Below, one piece after another: positions 1 to 6,657 of a DNA stretch of 13,856 nt. The position numbers and the translations under genes were made by a program. How positions within the stretch are numbered: position 1 is the stretch's first letter; each line of letters begins with the position of its first letter. Source of the stretch: an uncultured Lachnospiraceae bacterium (GTDB lineage Bacteria; Bacillota; Clostridia; Lachnospirales; Lachnospiraceae); NCBI GenBank assembly GCA_910584725.1, contig CAJUBE010000055.1, positions 1 through 13,856 of the forward strand, written 5' to 3'. Under the pieces are notes generated by a model. It was not told where the DNA came from. It saw only the letters and a list, made by a program, of their open reading frames with translations, and did no database searches.

Positions 1-126
1 AGGCTTGACCATGTGGAGGAAAGACTCGACCGAGTGGAAGAGAGGCTTGACCATGTGGAGGAAAGATTCGACCGAATGGAGGGAAAGCTTGATCATGTGG
101 AGGGAAGAACCAACCGCATGGAACGT
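1..126 (+). repeat. 21-bp tandem coding repeat (coiled-coil heptads), 42-bp higher-order unit
   Basis: Six consecutive 21-bp units, beginning at bases 1, 22, 43, 64, 85 and 106, share a core of the form AGRCTYGACC followed by RTGGA. The third amino acid after Leu-Asp alternates His/Arg, so the better-matching period is 42 bp: units 1 and 3 are identical over 21 bp. Divergence rises toward the 3' end. The number of units upstream is unknown because the window starts inside the array. Confidence 0.8.
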
Positions 127-321
127 AAGGTTGTGAAGATTGAAGTCGATTTGCTGGAAAACAATGTGATTCCCAGACTGAATACGATTGAGGCGTGCTA
201 TACGAGTACTTATCAACGCTATCAGGACTATGCGGATCAGATGGATTGTGTATATGAGAACATAAAGCTTTTGAATCAGACAGTAATTAAACACAGCCAG
301 ATATTACAAAAGATATCTTGA
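1..321 (+). CDS. Heptad-repeat coiled-coil protein, 3' part only
   Basis: The reading frame is open at the left edge, so the true start lies outside the window. The visible 106 residues begin with about seven consecutive heptads of the pattern R/K-L-D-H/R-V/M-E-E/G/R, encoded by a 21-bp DNA repeat in which H-type and R-type units alternate. This predicts a long amphipathic coiled coil. After it comes a less repetitive tail with a NNVIPRLNTIE segment and a tyrosine-rich stretch, ending at TGA 319-321. Hypothetical proteins with this heptad head and tail are, as I recall, common in Lachnospiraceae; I know of no assigned function. There is no signal or membrane segment in the visible part. A strong terminator follows, so this is the last gene of its transcript. 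Calling the gene real is well supported; any function would be a guess. Confidence 0.75.
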   Translation, partial: RLDHVEERLDRVEERLDHVEERFDRMEGKLDHVEGRTNRMERKVVKIEVDLLENNVIPRLNTIEACYTSTYQRYQDYADQMDCVYENIKLLNQTVIKHSQILQKIS

Positions 322-344
322 CGATGAGAAGAAGGATATGCTTG

Positions 345-374
345 AAAAAAGGGAGCGGAAGAGCTCCCTTTTTT
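345..374 (+). terminator. Intrinsic terminator of the coiled-coil gene
   Basis: The hairpin has AAAAAAGGGAGC (345-356) pairing perfectly with GCTCCCTTTTTT (363-374) around a 6-nt loop. The distal arm ends in a six-T tract. The A-tract/T-tract symmetry means it could also end transcripts from the minus strand, including the converging M15 gene whose stop is at 443. Confidence 0.9.
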
Positions 375-440
375 GCGCGAATAAGCAGAGTCAGAAAGCA
401 AAGTATGCATCATGGCTGCATGAAGGCAGGTTTTGAAAGA
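375..440 (+). repeat. Dispersed structured repeat, copy A (degenerate right half)
   Basis: It begins directly after the terminator T-tract with GCGCGAATAAGCAGAGTCAG and continues through AAGTATGCATCATG and TGCATGAAGGCA. The same order of blocks is seen in the copies near 13681 and 13801. The AAAGTATGC...GCAGGTTTT arms can still pair through G-U wobbles, which suggests that the hairpin rather than the exact sequence is kept. It fills the gap between the coiled-coil gene and the 3' end of the M15 gene. Confidence 0.7.
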
Positions 441-442
441 TA

Positions 443-1516
443 TCAGTCAATCTTTTTCTGAAAATGCTGGTAATCTTTGGTAGAGTTCCAGTTGCCGCCC
501 CAGGTGAAGCCATGCTCGGTGAAAAGGCGGTAGCACAGATCGTTCTCGTCGATCTTGTAGGCGAAGCTCTGGCTGCGGTCGGCATAGATTTCGCTGCCAG
601 GCGGAGAGATATAGTCGCTTCCGTCGCTGTTTCTGCCAAAGACCACATAGGGGTTATAGTAGGGGTTGACATCGATGGCCAGTCCGTAGGCGTGCTTGGA
701 GAGGCTGGCAGTGCCGTCAACGACCCTGTAGTTGAAACAGGAAGTATTATTTTCCGCCATCGAGGCGGTGTCGTCACCGTCATACTCGTCGATCAGGCGG
801 ACACTTTCAAGCTGATATTCATTTCTGTAAAGCTCGTGAAAAATTTCCACCATATCCTGCGCAATGGCCTTGTTGCAGATCAGTTCGCCGGTCTGCTCCT
901 GCCCCTTGAAATCAATATACTTAAGTCCTACATAGTTTAAATCTTCGTAGGGGACGGTACAGCCGGTTTCCGGATAGGAAATGCCGGTAATTCTTTCTTT
1001 GACTTCTTCGGTCAGTGGCTCGTAATAAAAACCTTCCTCATAAGTGATGCGGTCGGGATGTTCGGTCATAGGGTCGGGCTCCTTGACGGGGATGGCGGTA
1101 TCATCAGCGTTTCCGGCGGAACCGCTGCCAGCGGCGTCTGACGTACCGTCGTTTGTTTCAGTATATGTGTCGGAGTTGTCCGTTGTGATAGAGGTGTCGG
1201 CTTCCGGCGGAGTGGAAGTTCCCGCATTTTTGCCTGCAGATGACGCAGGCGTCGTTTCTGACAGGGTAGAGTTAACTGCGCCGGTCAAATCCTTTTCGGC
1301 TGATGCGCTGCCGCTGTCGGACGGTGAGTCGGGATTTGGCGGACTTTCAATGTCAGATTGCGTGCCGTAGGCGAGCTCGGGATTGTTTTTTGCATATTCC
1401 AGCAGGGTTTCATCACCCGTCAGATAGCGTGCCAGAAATGCGCATATGAAAATAAAGGTCAGCAGGAACAGGGTGGGTTTCGCTGCCTGCCGCAGTAACG
1501 TTTTGATATTAGACAT
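443..1516 (-). CDS. Membrane-anchored M15-family (VanY/DD-carboxypeptidase-like) cell-wall peptidase
   Basis: A 357-residue protein predicted to trim or cleave peptidoglycan stem peptides outside the cell. Residues about 14-34 form one hydrophobic N-terminal segment (signal anchor). Residues about 45-155 are a Ser/Thr/Asp/Pro-rich, probably disordered wall-spanning linker. The rest is a zinc peptidase domain of the M15 type. The visible zinc motif is SKHAYGLAID (H275, D282) and the second is DYQHF (H351), preceded by the WGGNW stretch typical of this group. Family knowledge supports D-Ala-D-Ala carboxypeptidase or L-Ala-D-Glu endopeptidase activity; the sequence alone does not separate these. 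The ATG at 1514-1516 is preceded by AAGGA about 12 nt upstream. It is a single gene, divergent from ecfA1. The overlapping reading frames inside it on both strands are shadows. Confidence 0.88.
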   Translation of the reverse strand: MSNIKTLLRQAAKPTLFLLTFIFICAFLARYLTGDETLLEYAKNNPELAYGTQSDIESPPNPDSPSDSGSASAEKDLTGAVNSTLSETTPASSAGKNAGTSTPPEADTSITTDNSDTYTETNDGTSDAAGSGSAGNADDTAIPVKEPDPMTEHPDRITYEEGFYYEPLTEEVKERITGISYPETGCTVPYEDLNYVGLKYIDFKGQEQTGELICNKAIAQDMVEIFHELYRNEYQLESVRLIDEYDGDDTASMAENNTSCFNYRVVDGTASLSKHAYGLAIDVNPYYNPYVVFGRNSDGSDYISPPGSEIYADRSQSFAYKIDENDLCYRLFTEHGFTWGGNWNSTKDYQHFQKKID

Positions 1517-1570
1517 GGCTGTTTCATTCCTTCGTGTAAAATTTATATATAGCTCATTGCTATCCCGGAC

Positions 1571-1600
1571 ATTATATCATATTTTGCTGCAATATGGGAA
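1571..1600 (-). promoter_or_regulatory. Probable promoter of the M15 peptidase gene
   Basis: Read on the minus strand there is a perfect TATAAT (plus-strand 1571-1576) with TTCCCA 18 bp upstream (1595-1600). The -35 is weak (four of six). The predicted 5' untranslated region is about 50 nt and contains the AAGGA ribosome binding site. Confidence 0.45.
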
Positions 1601-1616
1601 GGATGGGCGTCCGCAC

Positions 1617-1645
1617 TTGCTTTTTTCACGGTAATCCAGTAAAAT
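1617..1645 (+). promoter_or_regulatory. Probable promoter of the ecfA1-ecfA2-ecfT(-truA) operon
   Basis: TTGCTT (1617-1622), a 17-bp spacer and TAAAAT (1640-1645) are well spaced for a housekeeping sigma factor. Transcription would begin near 1652, giving a leader of about 90 nt. It is back-to-back with the promoter of the divergent M15 gene. Confidence 0.5.
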
Positions 1646-1659
1646 AGGCGGTGGTGAAA

Positions 1660-1721
1660 CGCCGTATCTGAGCAGGAAACGGCGGAAAATGGATGGTAAC
1701 TGTGGGGAACGGAACAGTTAC
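1660..1721 (+). promoter_or_regulatory. Two-hairpin leader of the ecf operon
   Basis: Two hairpins lie between the proposed start of transcription and the ribosome binding site. CGCCGT (1660-1665) pairs with ACGGCG (1679-1684). GTAACTGT (1696-1703) pairs perfectly with ACAGTTAC (1714-1721) around a 10-nt loop. The second hairpin ends eight bases before AAAGGA. There is no T-tract, so this is not an intrinsic terminator. I do not recognise it as a known riboswitch class. Confidence 0.4.
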
Positions 1722-1740
1722 AGCAGATAAAGGAAATGTT

Positions 1741-2592
1741 ATGGGAATCATCAAGACGGATAAGCTGACATTTGAATATATTCGCCGCGACGAGGAGGGC
1801 AATGTGGAAGGCATTACCCGCGCCGTGGATGAGGTGGATCTGGATATAAAGCAGGGTGACTTTATCGCCATTCTGGGGCATAACGGCTCTGGAAAGTCTA
1901 CGCTTGCCAAGCATATCAATGCGATTCTTTATCCGACGGAAGGGACTGTCTGGGTGGACGGTATGGACACGCAGGATGAGAATCACCTTTGGGATATCCG
2001 TCAGGAGGCGGGTATGGTATTCCAGAACCCGGACAATCAGATCATCGGACAGGTGGTTGAGGAGGATGTGGGGTTCGGCCCTGAAAATATGGGCGTGCCC
2101 ACGAAGGAAATCTGGGAGCGCGTGGAGGAGAGCCTTAAGGCGGTGGGGATGTACGAGTACCGCAAGCATTCGCCCAACAAGCTTTCCGGCGGGCAGAAGC
2201 AGCGTGTTTCCATTGCGGGCGTGATCGCTATGCATCCGAAGTGCATTATTCTGGATGAGCCAACGGCCATGCTTGACCCGAACGGTCGAAAAGAAGTGAT
2301 ACGAGCGGTTCGCGCTTTGAATGATGTGGAGGGAATTACGATCGTATTGATCACCCATTATATGGAAGAAATTATTCATGCGGATATGGTTTTTGTCATG
2401 GATCAGGGACATATCGCCATGGAAGGGACGCCGAGGGAGATTTTTTCCAGAGTTGATGAACTAAAGGAATTGCGGCTGGATGTACCCCAGGTGACACTCC
2501 TTGCGCACGAACTGCGGCAGAAGGGGGTAAATCTGCCGGAGGGGATTCTGACCATAGAGGAATTTACGGAGGCGGTTGTTCGATGTCTTTGA
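1741..2592 (+). CDS. ecfA1: ECF transporter energy-coupling ATPase, EcfA1 (CbiO-like)
   Basis: A 283-residue ABC ATPase that, with EcfA2, powers the shared energy-coupling module of ECF transporters, which import vitamins and transition metals through interchangeable S components. Visible motifs are Walker A GHNGSGKST (46-54), Q-loop Q95 in VFQNPDNQ, signature LSGGQKQR (148-155), Walker B CIILDEP (168-174) and H-loop H206. The sequence after the signature and the C-terminal EcfA extension are intact. I chose ATG 1741 because AAAGGA sits 6 nt upstream and the protein then begins MGIIKTDKLTFEY, as in this family; an in-frame ATG at 1693 has no ribosome binding site and lies in the leader hairpin. 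It is first of three module genes and overlaps ecfA2 by 10 nt, which suggests translational coupling. Confidence 0.96.
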   Translation: MGIIKTDKLTFEYIRRDEEGNVEGITRAVDEVDLDIKQGDFIAILGHNGSGKSTLAKHINAILYPTEGTVWVDGMDTQDENHLWDIRQEAGMVFQNPDNQIIGQVVEEDVGFGPENMGVPTKEIWERVEESLKAVGMYEYRKHSPNKLSGGQKQRVSIAGVIAMHPKCIILDEPTAMLDPNGRKEVIRAVRALNDVEGITIVLITHYMEEIIHADMVFVMDQGHIAMEGTPREIFSRVDELKELRLDVPQVTLLAHELRQKGVNLPEGILTIEEFTEAVVRCL

Positions 2593-3443
2593 TTTTGGAT
2601 CATGTCAACTATATATACGGAGAGGACACGCCGCTTGCGGTGCACGCCTTAAAGGATATTAACCTCGTGATTCCCGACGGACAGTTTATCGGGCTGATCG
2701 GGCACACCGGCTCCGGAAAATCTACGCTGGTGCAGCATTTAAACGGGCTGATCAAACCGACAAGCGGGGCGATCTATTACAACGGCGAAGACGTTCACGA
2801 CGGGGATTACGATAAGAAGAAACTGCGAAGCAAGGTAGGGCTTGTGTTTCAGTATCCGGAGCACCAGCTTTTTGAGATCGACGTGTTTAAAGATGTGTGT
2901 TTCGGGCCAAAGAATCTGGGACTTTCCCAGAAAGAGACGGAGCTTCGCGCCTATGCCGCTTTAAAGCAGGTAGGCCTTGCGGATGAATATTTTTATCAGT
3001 CGCCCTTTGACCTCTCCGGCGGACAGAAGCGCCGGGTGGCAATCGCGGGCGTGCTTGCCATGAAACCTGAGATACTGATACTTGACGAGCCCACGGCGGG
3101 CCTTGATCCGAAAGGGCGGGACGAAATTCTCGACCAGATCGCCAGGCTGAAGGAGGAGACGGGAATTACGGTGATTCTGGTTTCCCACAGCATGGAGGAT
3201 GTGGCGAAATATGTGGAGCGGATTATCGTGATGAACCGGGGGAGCGTCCTCTATGACGATGTGCCGCGCGAGGTATTCAAACACTATAAGGAGCTGGAAC
3301 AGGTGGGGCTGGCGGCGCCACAGGTGACATATATTATGCAGGCGTTATCAAAGCGGGGCATGAAGGTGGATACTGCCGTCACCACGATCAAAGAAGCGGA
3401 GCAGGAGATTCTGAGGGCACTCGGAGCCGGAGGAGCTGTCTGA
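2583..3443 (+). CDS. ecfA2: ECF transporter energy-coupling ATPase, EcfA2
   Basis: A 286-residue second ATPase of the ECF module, the partner of EcfA1. Motifs: Walker A GHTGSGKST (40-48), Q90 in VFQYPEHQLF, signature LSGGQKRR (144-151), Walker B ILILDEP (164-170) and H202. The FQYPEHQLF form of the Q-loop region is typical of EcfA2 rather than EcfA1. GGAGG at 2568-2572 precedes the ATG by 10 nt and lies inside the end of ecfA1. Nothing is missing or truncated. No S component is encoded nearby, which fits a group II ECF module that serves S components encoded elsewhere. Confidence 0.96.
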   Translation: MSLILDHVNYIYGEDTPLAVHALKDINLVIPDGQFIGLIGHTGSGKSTLVQHLNGLIKPTSGAIYYNGEDVHDGDYDKKKLRSKVGLVFQYPEHQLFEIDVFKDVCFGPKNLGLSQKETELRAYAALKQVGLADEYFYQSPFDLSGGQKRRVAIAGVLAMKPEILILDEPTAGLDPKGRDEILDQIARLKEETGITVILVSHSMEDVAKYVERIIVMNRGSVLYDDVPREVFKHYKELEQVGLAAPQVTYIMQALSKRGMKVDTAVTTIKEAEQEILRALGAGGAV

Positions 3444-3529
3444 AAGGCATATTAGATGCCGGATGAAAGCGAAGGAAGATTGGAGATTCTCTTCGGCTTG
3501 CCGCGGGAATGCTTCGGAATGGAGAAAAC

Positions 3530-4330
3530 ATGATTCGAGATATTACATTGGGCCAGTATTATCAGGCGGATTCCGTCATTCATAAACTGGACCCGCGGGT
3601 AAAATTGGTGGCCACAATAGGCTTTATCATATCCCTTTTTGTGGTGGACAGTTGGGTGGGGTATGTGGTGGCGGCCCTGTTTCTGGCCTGTATGATTAAG
3701 CTGTCAAAGGTTCCCTTTCGCTATATGGTAAAGGGGATGAAGGCCATCGTCTTTATCCTGATGATTACGGTGGTGTTTAATCTCTTTCTCACGCCGGGAG
3801 AGCCCTTAGTGACGTTTTGGAAGCTGACAATCACAAAGGAGGGACTGCGGATTGCGGTAATGATGGCGATTCGACTCTCATTTCTGATTGTAGGTTCCTC
3901 GCTGATGACATTGACGACTACGCCGAACAGCCTGACGGATGGCATGGAAAAGTTGATGGGACCGTTGAAATATGTAAAGGTGCCGGTGCACGAGGTGGCG
4001 ATGATGATGTCCATTGCCCTGCGCTTTATCCCGATTTTGCTGGAAGAGACGGACAAAATTATGAAGGCGCAGATCGCGAGAGGAGCGGACTTTGAGAGCG
4101 GCAATCTGATTAAGAAGGCAAAGGCCATGGTGCCGCTGCTGGTGCCGCTGTTTATTTCCGCTTTCCGCAGGGCCAATGATCTGGCGATGGCGATGGAGGC
4201 GAGGTGTTATCGGGGCGGAGAGCACAGAACGAAAATGAAGCCTCTGCAGTATCGGGCCGCCGACAGGGCGGCGTATTGCGTGCTGCTGCTGTATTTTGCG
4301 GGATGCGTGGCGCTGCGGGTATGGCTGTAA
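3530..4330 (+). CDS. ecfT: ECF transporter transmembrane subunit EcfT
   Basis: A 266-residue membrane protein that couples the two EcfA ATPases to substrate-binding S components. The start MIRDITLGQYY...DPRVKL is the usual beginning of EcfT. About five hydrophobic segments are visible (roughly 27-60, 70-90, 106-128, 157-170, 200-212 plus a C-terminal one at 247-264). The two cytoplasmic coupling helices carry the short Ala-Arg motifs, ARG at 183-185 and EARC at 223-226, that dock into the ATPases. ATG 3530 has GGAG five nt upstream; an in-frame ATG 21 bases earlier has no good ribosome binding site. An 86-nt gap separates it from ecfA2, without a terminator, so one operon is likely. Confidence 0.94.
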   Translation: MIRDITLGQYYQADSVIHKLDPRVKLVATIGFIISLFVVDSWVGYVVAALFLACMIKLSKVPFRYMVKGMKAIVFILMITVVFNLFLTPGEPLVTFWKLTITKEGLRIAVMMAIRLSFLIVGSSLMTLTTTPNSLTDGMEKLMGPLKYVKVPVHEVAMMMSIALRFIPILLEETDKIMKAQIARGADFESGNLIKKAKAMVPLLVPLFISAFRRANDLAMAMEARCYRGGEHRTKMKPLQYRAADRAAYCVLLLYFAGCVALRVWL

Positions 4331-4445
4331 AAGGTTTCGGGTGGTCTGCGTATGCCGGAGCGGGAGTGGAAACCCGAGCGAGGCGGACAGACGATGAACG
4401 GGTGGGCTGCGGCGGTTGGTTTTTGGACCGGTGGGAGCTGGGAAG

Positions 4446-5309
4446 ATGAGAAGAGTTATGTTAACCGTCGCCTATGACGGGACAAATTATAGCGGGTGGC
4501 AGGTTCAGCCGGGGAGGGAAACCATAGAAGGGGTATTAAACCGCTGTATCGGCGGGCTTACGGGTGAGCCGGTGGAGGTGATCGGCGCAAGCCGCACGGA
4601 TTCCGGCGTGCACGCCATGGGAAATGTGGCGGTGTTTGATACGGAAAGTCTGATCCCCGCGGAGAAGTTTTCCTATGCCCTAAACCAGCGGCTGCCGGAG
4701 GATATTCGGATTCAGGGTTCCGAGGAAGTGCCTGCGCACTTTCATCCACGGCATTGTGCGAGCAGGAAGACCTATGAGTATCGAATTTATAACGCGCCGT
4801 TTGCGCAGCCTGTGAGGCGGCTTTATTCCCATTTTACCTATGTGCCGCTTGATGTAGAGCGGATGCGGCATGGGGCGGCATATCTGGTGGGAGAACATGA
4901 TTTTAAGAGTTTCTGCAGCGTGGACACCCAGGCGAAGACCACCGTGCGGCGCGTGGACAGTGTGGAAGTATGGGAGGAAGGCGTTGTCGGCATAAAGTAT
5001 GCGGCGGAAGATGTTGCGTCCTGCAGCGTGCAGGGGAGTGCAGTCGTGGAAAAGCCGTGTGCGGCTGGAGGAGCTGCGGCCGGGCGGGCAGAGGCACAGG
5101 CCGGCAGGGAGATTGTGATCCGCGTGGCGGGCAGAGGCTTCCTATATAATATGGTAAGAATTATGGCAGGGACGCTGATGGAGGTGGGCAGAGGACATAT
5201 ACCGCCCGAGCGAGTGAAGGATATTCTAGCGGCATGTGACAGGCAGGCGGCAGGGCCTACGGCCCCGGCCTGTGGGCTGACCCTTGTGGGGTATGAATTT
5301 CTGCTGTAA
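4446..5309 (+). CDS. truA: tRNA pseudouridine(38-40) synthase TruA, with internal insertion
   Basis: Converts uridines 38-40 of the tRNA anticodon arm to pseudouridine. The N-terminal VAYDGTNYSGWQ and the catalytic loop SRTDSGVHA (49-57) with Asp52 are present, as are KTYEYRIYN and the C-terminal GFLYNMVRIMAGTLMEVG core. At 287 residues it is about 30-40 longer than most bacterial TruA proteins. The excess is an Ala/Gly/Glu-rich stretch at about 182-221, between two strands of the core fold. The frame is uninterrupted through it. ATG 4446 follows GGGAG by eight nt; longer in-frame starts add sequence unlike the family. Position after ecfT is the common Firmicutes order, and a 115-nt gap without a terminator suggests co-transcription. 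Confidence 0.95.
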   Translation: MRRVMLTVAYDGTNYSGWQVQPGRETIEGVLNRCIGGLTGEPVEVIGASRTDSGVHAMGNVAVFDTESLIPAEKFSYALNQRLPEDIRIQGSEEVPAHFHPRHCASRKTYEYRIYNAPFAQPVRRLYSHFTYVPLDVERMRHGAAYLVGEHDFKSFCSVDTQAKTTVRRVDSVEVWEEGVVGIKYAAEDVASCSVQGSAVVEKPCAAGGAAAGRAEAQAGREIVIRVAGRGFLYNMVRIMAGTLMEVGRGHIPPERVKDILAACDRQAAGPTAPACGLTLVGYEFLL

Positions 5310-5326
5310 GAGTGCAGCGGGACATC

Positions 5327-5350
5327 CCATGGAATTTCATGGTTACTTTT
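5327..5350 (+). terminator. Weak possible terminator after truA
   Basis: CCATG (5327-5331) and CATGG (5338-5342) form a five-bp stem with a six-nt loop, followed by TTACTTTT. The stem is short and the T-tract interrupted, so termination would be partial at best. Confidence 0.3.
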
Positions 5351-5424
5351 CAAACCCGCATCATGCACTTGCTGTATGGTGTCGGAGCGATGGAAAAATT
5401 CAGGGAAATTTCGGGGAAAACCAG

Positions 5425-5453
5425 TTGACACGCGCGGAACCGTATAATATAAT
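5425..5453 (+). promoter_or_regulatory. Consensus promoter of rplM-rpsI
   Basis: A perfect TTGACA (5425-5430), 17-bp spacer and perfect TATAAT (5448-5453). A second overlapping TATAAT at 5443-5448 has a poor spacing of 12. Transcription should begin near 5460. This is the strongest promoter in the window, as expected for ribosomal proteins. Confidence 0.9.
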
Positions 5454-5459
5454 ATTTAA

Positions 5460-5600
5460 CTGTGACGAATTGTTTATAAATGTCTGACCAAAGCCCCGGT
5501 GAGACATTTTACATGTGCACTACAAACTGCCGTGGAGGGATACCGAGTGTGGCCGGACATCTGCATGAGGGTCTTCGGAAGCGGTACAGACAGTTACTAT
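5460..5600 (+). promoter_or_regulatory. Structured 5' leader of rplM-rpsI (candidate ribosomal-protein leader)
   Basis: About 150 nt of leader separates the promoter from rplM. AAATGTCT (5478-5485) pairs with AGACATTT (5502-5509). A larger domain is closed by AACTG (5525-5529) with CAGTT (5591-5595), with inner CCG/CGG and GAC/GTC pairs, and ends six nt before the GGAGGT ribosome binding site. L13 leaders that autoregulate this operon are known in Bacillales; I cannot say this belongs to that class. Regulation by L13 or S9 is inference from position. Confidence 0.5.
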
Positions 5601-5613
5601 GGAGGTAATATTG

Positions 5614-6042
5614 ATGAAAACTTTTATGGCGAGTCCGGCTACGATCGAGAGAAAGTGGTACGTAGTTGATGCGACTGATATGACACTGGGACGCCTGGCA
5701 TCCGAGATTGCCAAGGTGCTGAGAGGAAAAAATAAACCGATCTTTACTCCCCATATGGATACAGGGGACTATGTGATCGTAGTCAATGCGGAGAAGGTGA
5801 AAGTAACCGGCAAAAAGCTGGATCAGAAGATTTACTACCACCATTCCGACTATGTAGGCGGCATGAAAGAAACCACCCTGAAAGAGATGTTACAGAAGCA
5901 CCCTGAGAGAGTTGTGGAACATGCGGTGAAGGGTATGCTTCCCAAGGGACCGCTCGGCAGCCAGATGTACAAGAAGCTTTTTGTATATGTAGGACCTGAG
6001 CATAAGCATGCGGCACAGAAACCTGAGGTATTAACATTTTAA
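5614..6042 (+). CDS. rplM: 50S ribosomal protein L13
   Basis: A 142-residue protein of the large ribosomal subunit, the usual length. The conserved blocks KWYVVDATDMTLGRLAS, DYVIVVNAEKVKVTGKK and the C-terminal KGMLPKGPLGSQMYKKLFVY are all visible. ATG 5614 follows GGAGGT (5601-5606) by seven nt; an in-frame ATG at 5599 overlaps that ribosome binding site and is rejected. First gene of a two-gene operon with rpsI, 17 nt downstream. Confidence 0.97.
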   Translation: MKTFMASPATIERKWYVVDATDMTLGRLASEIAKVLRGKNKPIFTPHMDTGDYVIVVNAEKVKVTGKKLDQKIYYHHSDYVGGMKETTLKEMLQKHPERVVEHAVKGMLPKGPLGSQMYKKLFVYVGPEHKHAAQKPEVLTF

Positions 6043-6059
6043 GAAAGGGATAAAGAATC

Positions 6060-6464
6060 ATGGCTAAAGCAGATAAATCAGCAAAATATTACGGAACCGG
6101 CAGGAGAAAGAAATCCATTGCCAGAGTATATTTAATGCCCGGTAAGGGTGAGATTACTATAAATAAGAGAAGTATTGACGATTACTTCGGCCTTGAGACC
6201 TTGAAGGTGATCGTTCGTCAGCCTCTGGCTGCGACCGATACGGTAGATAAGTTCGACGCGGTCATCACGGTGAAGGGCGGCGGCTATACAGGACAGGCAG
6301 GCGCGGTGAGACACGGTATCGCAAGAGCGCTTCTTCAGGCGGATCCCGATTACAGACCTACCTTGAAGAAAGCGGGCTATCTGACCAGAGACCCTCGTAT
6401 GAAGGAGAGAAAGAAATACGGTCTCAAAGCAGCGAGAAGAGCGCCGCAGTTCTCCAAGAGATAA
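6060..6464 (+). CDS. rpsI: 30S ribosomal protein S9
   Basis: A 134-residue small-subunit protein. The conserved YYGTGRRKKSIARVYL, the GGGYTGQAGAVRHGIARAL block and the C-terminal RDPRMKERKKYGLKAARRAPQ with terminal SKR are complete; the basic C-terminal tail reaches the P-site tRNA in ribosomes of known structure. AAAGGG lies about 10 nt upstream of the ATG. It is last in the rplM operon, closed by a strong terminator 30 nt downstream. Confidence 0.97.
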   Translation: MAKADKSAKYYGTGRRKKSIARVYLMPGKGEITINKRSIDDYFGLETLKVIVRQPLAATDTVDKFDAVITVKGGGYTGQAGAVRHGIARALLQADPDYRPTLKKAGYLTRDPRMKERKKYGLKAARRAPQFSKR

Positions 6465-6493
6465 TAGTTATTTTTACAAATTCAAGAATATGG

Positions 6494-6523
6494 ACTCCGC
6501 AGGATTTTCCTGCGGAGTTTTTT
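6494..6523 (+). terminator. Intrinsic terminator of rplM-rpsI
   Basis: ACTCCGCAGGA (6494-6504) pairs perfectly with TCCTGCGGAGT (6508-6518) around TTT, followed by a T-tract to 6523. An 11-bp G+C-rich stem with a six-T tract. Confidence 0.95.
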
Positions 6524-6543
6524 AGAAAGTGAACAGATTTTTA

Positions 6544-6571
6544 TTGCTTTTTTTTCATTCCATGTTATAAT
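6544..6571 (+). promoter_or_regulatory. Promoter of the tRNA-Ala/tRNA-Val unit
   Basis: TTGCTT (6544-6549), 16-bp spacer and perfect TATAAT (6566-6571), with the first tRNA base at 6581, so the primary transcript would have only a few extra 5' nucleotides. Confidence 0.7.
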
Positions 6572-6580
6572 TTTTGTTAT

Positions 6581-6653
6581 GGGGATATAGCTCAGTTGGG
6601 AGAGCGATACGTTCGCAACGTATAGGTCAGGGGTTCGAGTCCCCCTATCTCCA
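6581..6653 (+). tRNA. tRNA-Ala, anticodon CGC
   Basis: A complete 73-nt cloverleaf. Acceptor GGGGATA pairs with TATCTCC, including the G3-U70 pair that marks alanine tRNAs. The D stem is GCTC/GAGC, the anticodon stem ATACG/CGTAT with loop TTCGCAA, and the T loop TTCGAGT. The anticodon CGC reads GCG. The first T-stem pair is an A-C mismatch. The discriminator is A; CCA is not encoded. The protein-like frame on the opposite strand here is an artefact. Confidence 0.95.
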
Positions 6654-6657
6654 CTCT

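Noticed and set aside
464..940. A 158-codon plus-strand frame inside the M15 gene
   Set aside because: It lies antisense to the zinc-motif-bearing domain, has no ribosome binding site and resembles no protein; the minus-strand M15 frame explains the sequence.
1647..1684. Riboswitch-like alternative pairing of GGCG (1647) or ACGGCG (1679) with CGCC (1660)
   Set aside because: The predicted transcription start near 1652 leaves the first strand outside the RNA, and there is no terminator stem.
1543..2412. A 289-codon minus-strand frame opposite ecfA1
   Set aside because: It is histidine- and arginine-rich antisense of a conserved ATPase gene, with no motif of its own.
5562..5581. GCATGAGGG...GGAAGC in the rplM leader resembling part of the dispersed repeat (13728-13749)
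   Set aside because: Only about nine contiguous bases match, a gap is needed for the rest, and the other repeat blocks are missing.
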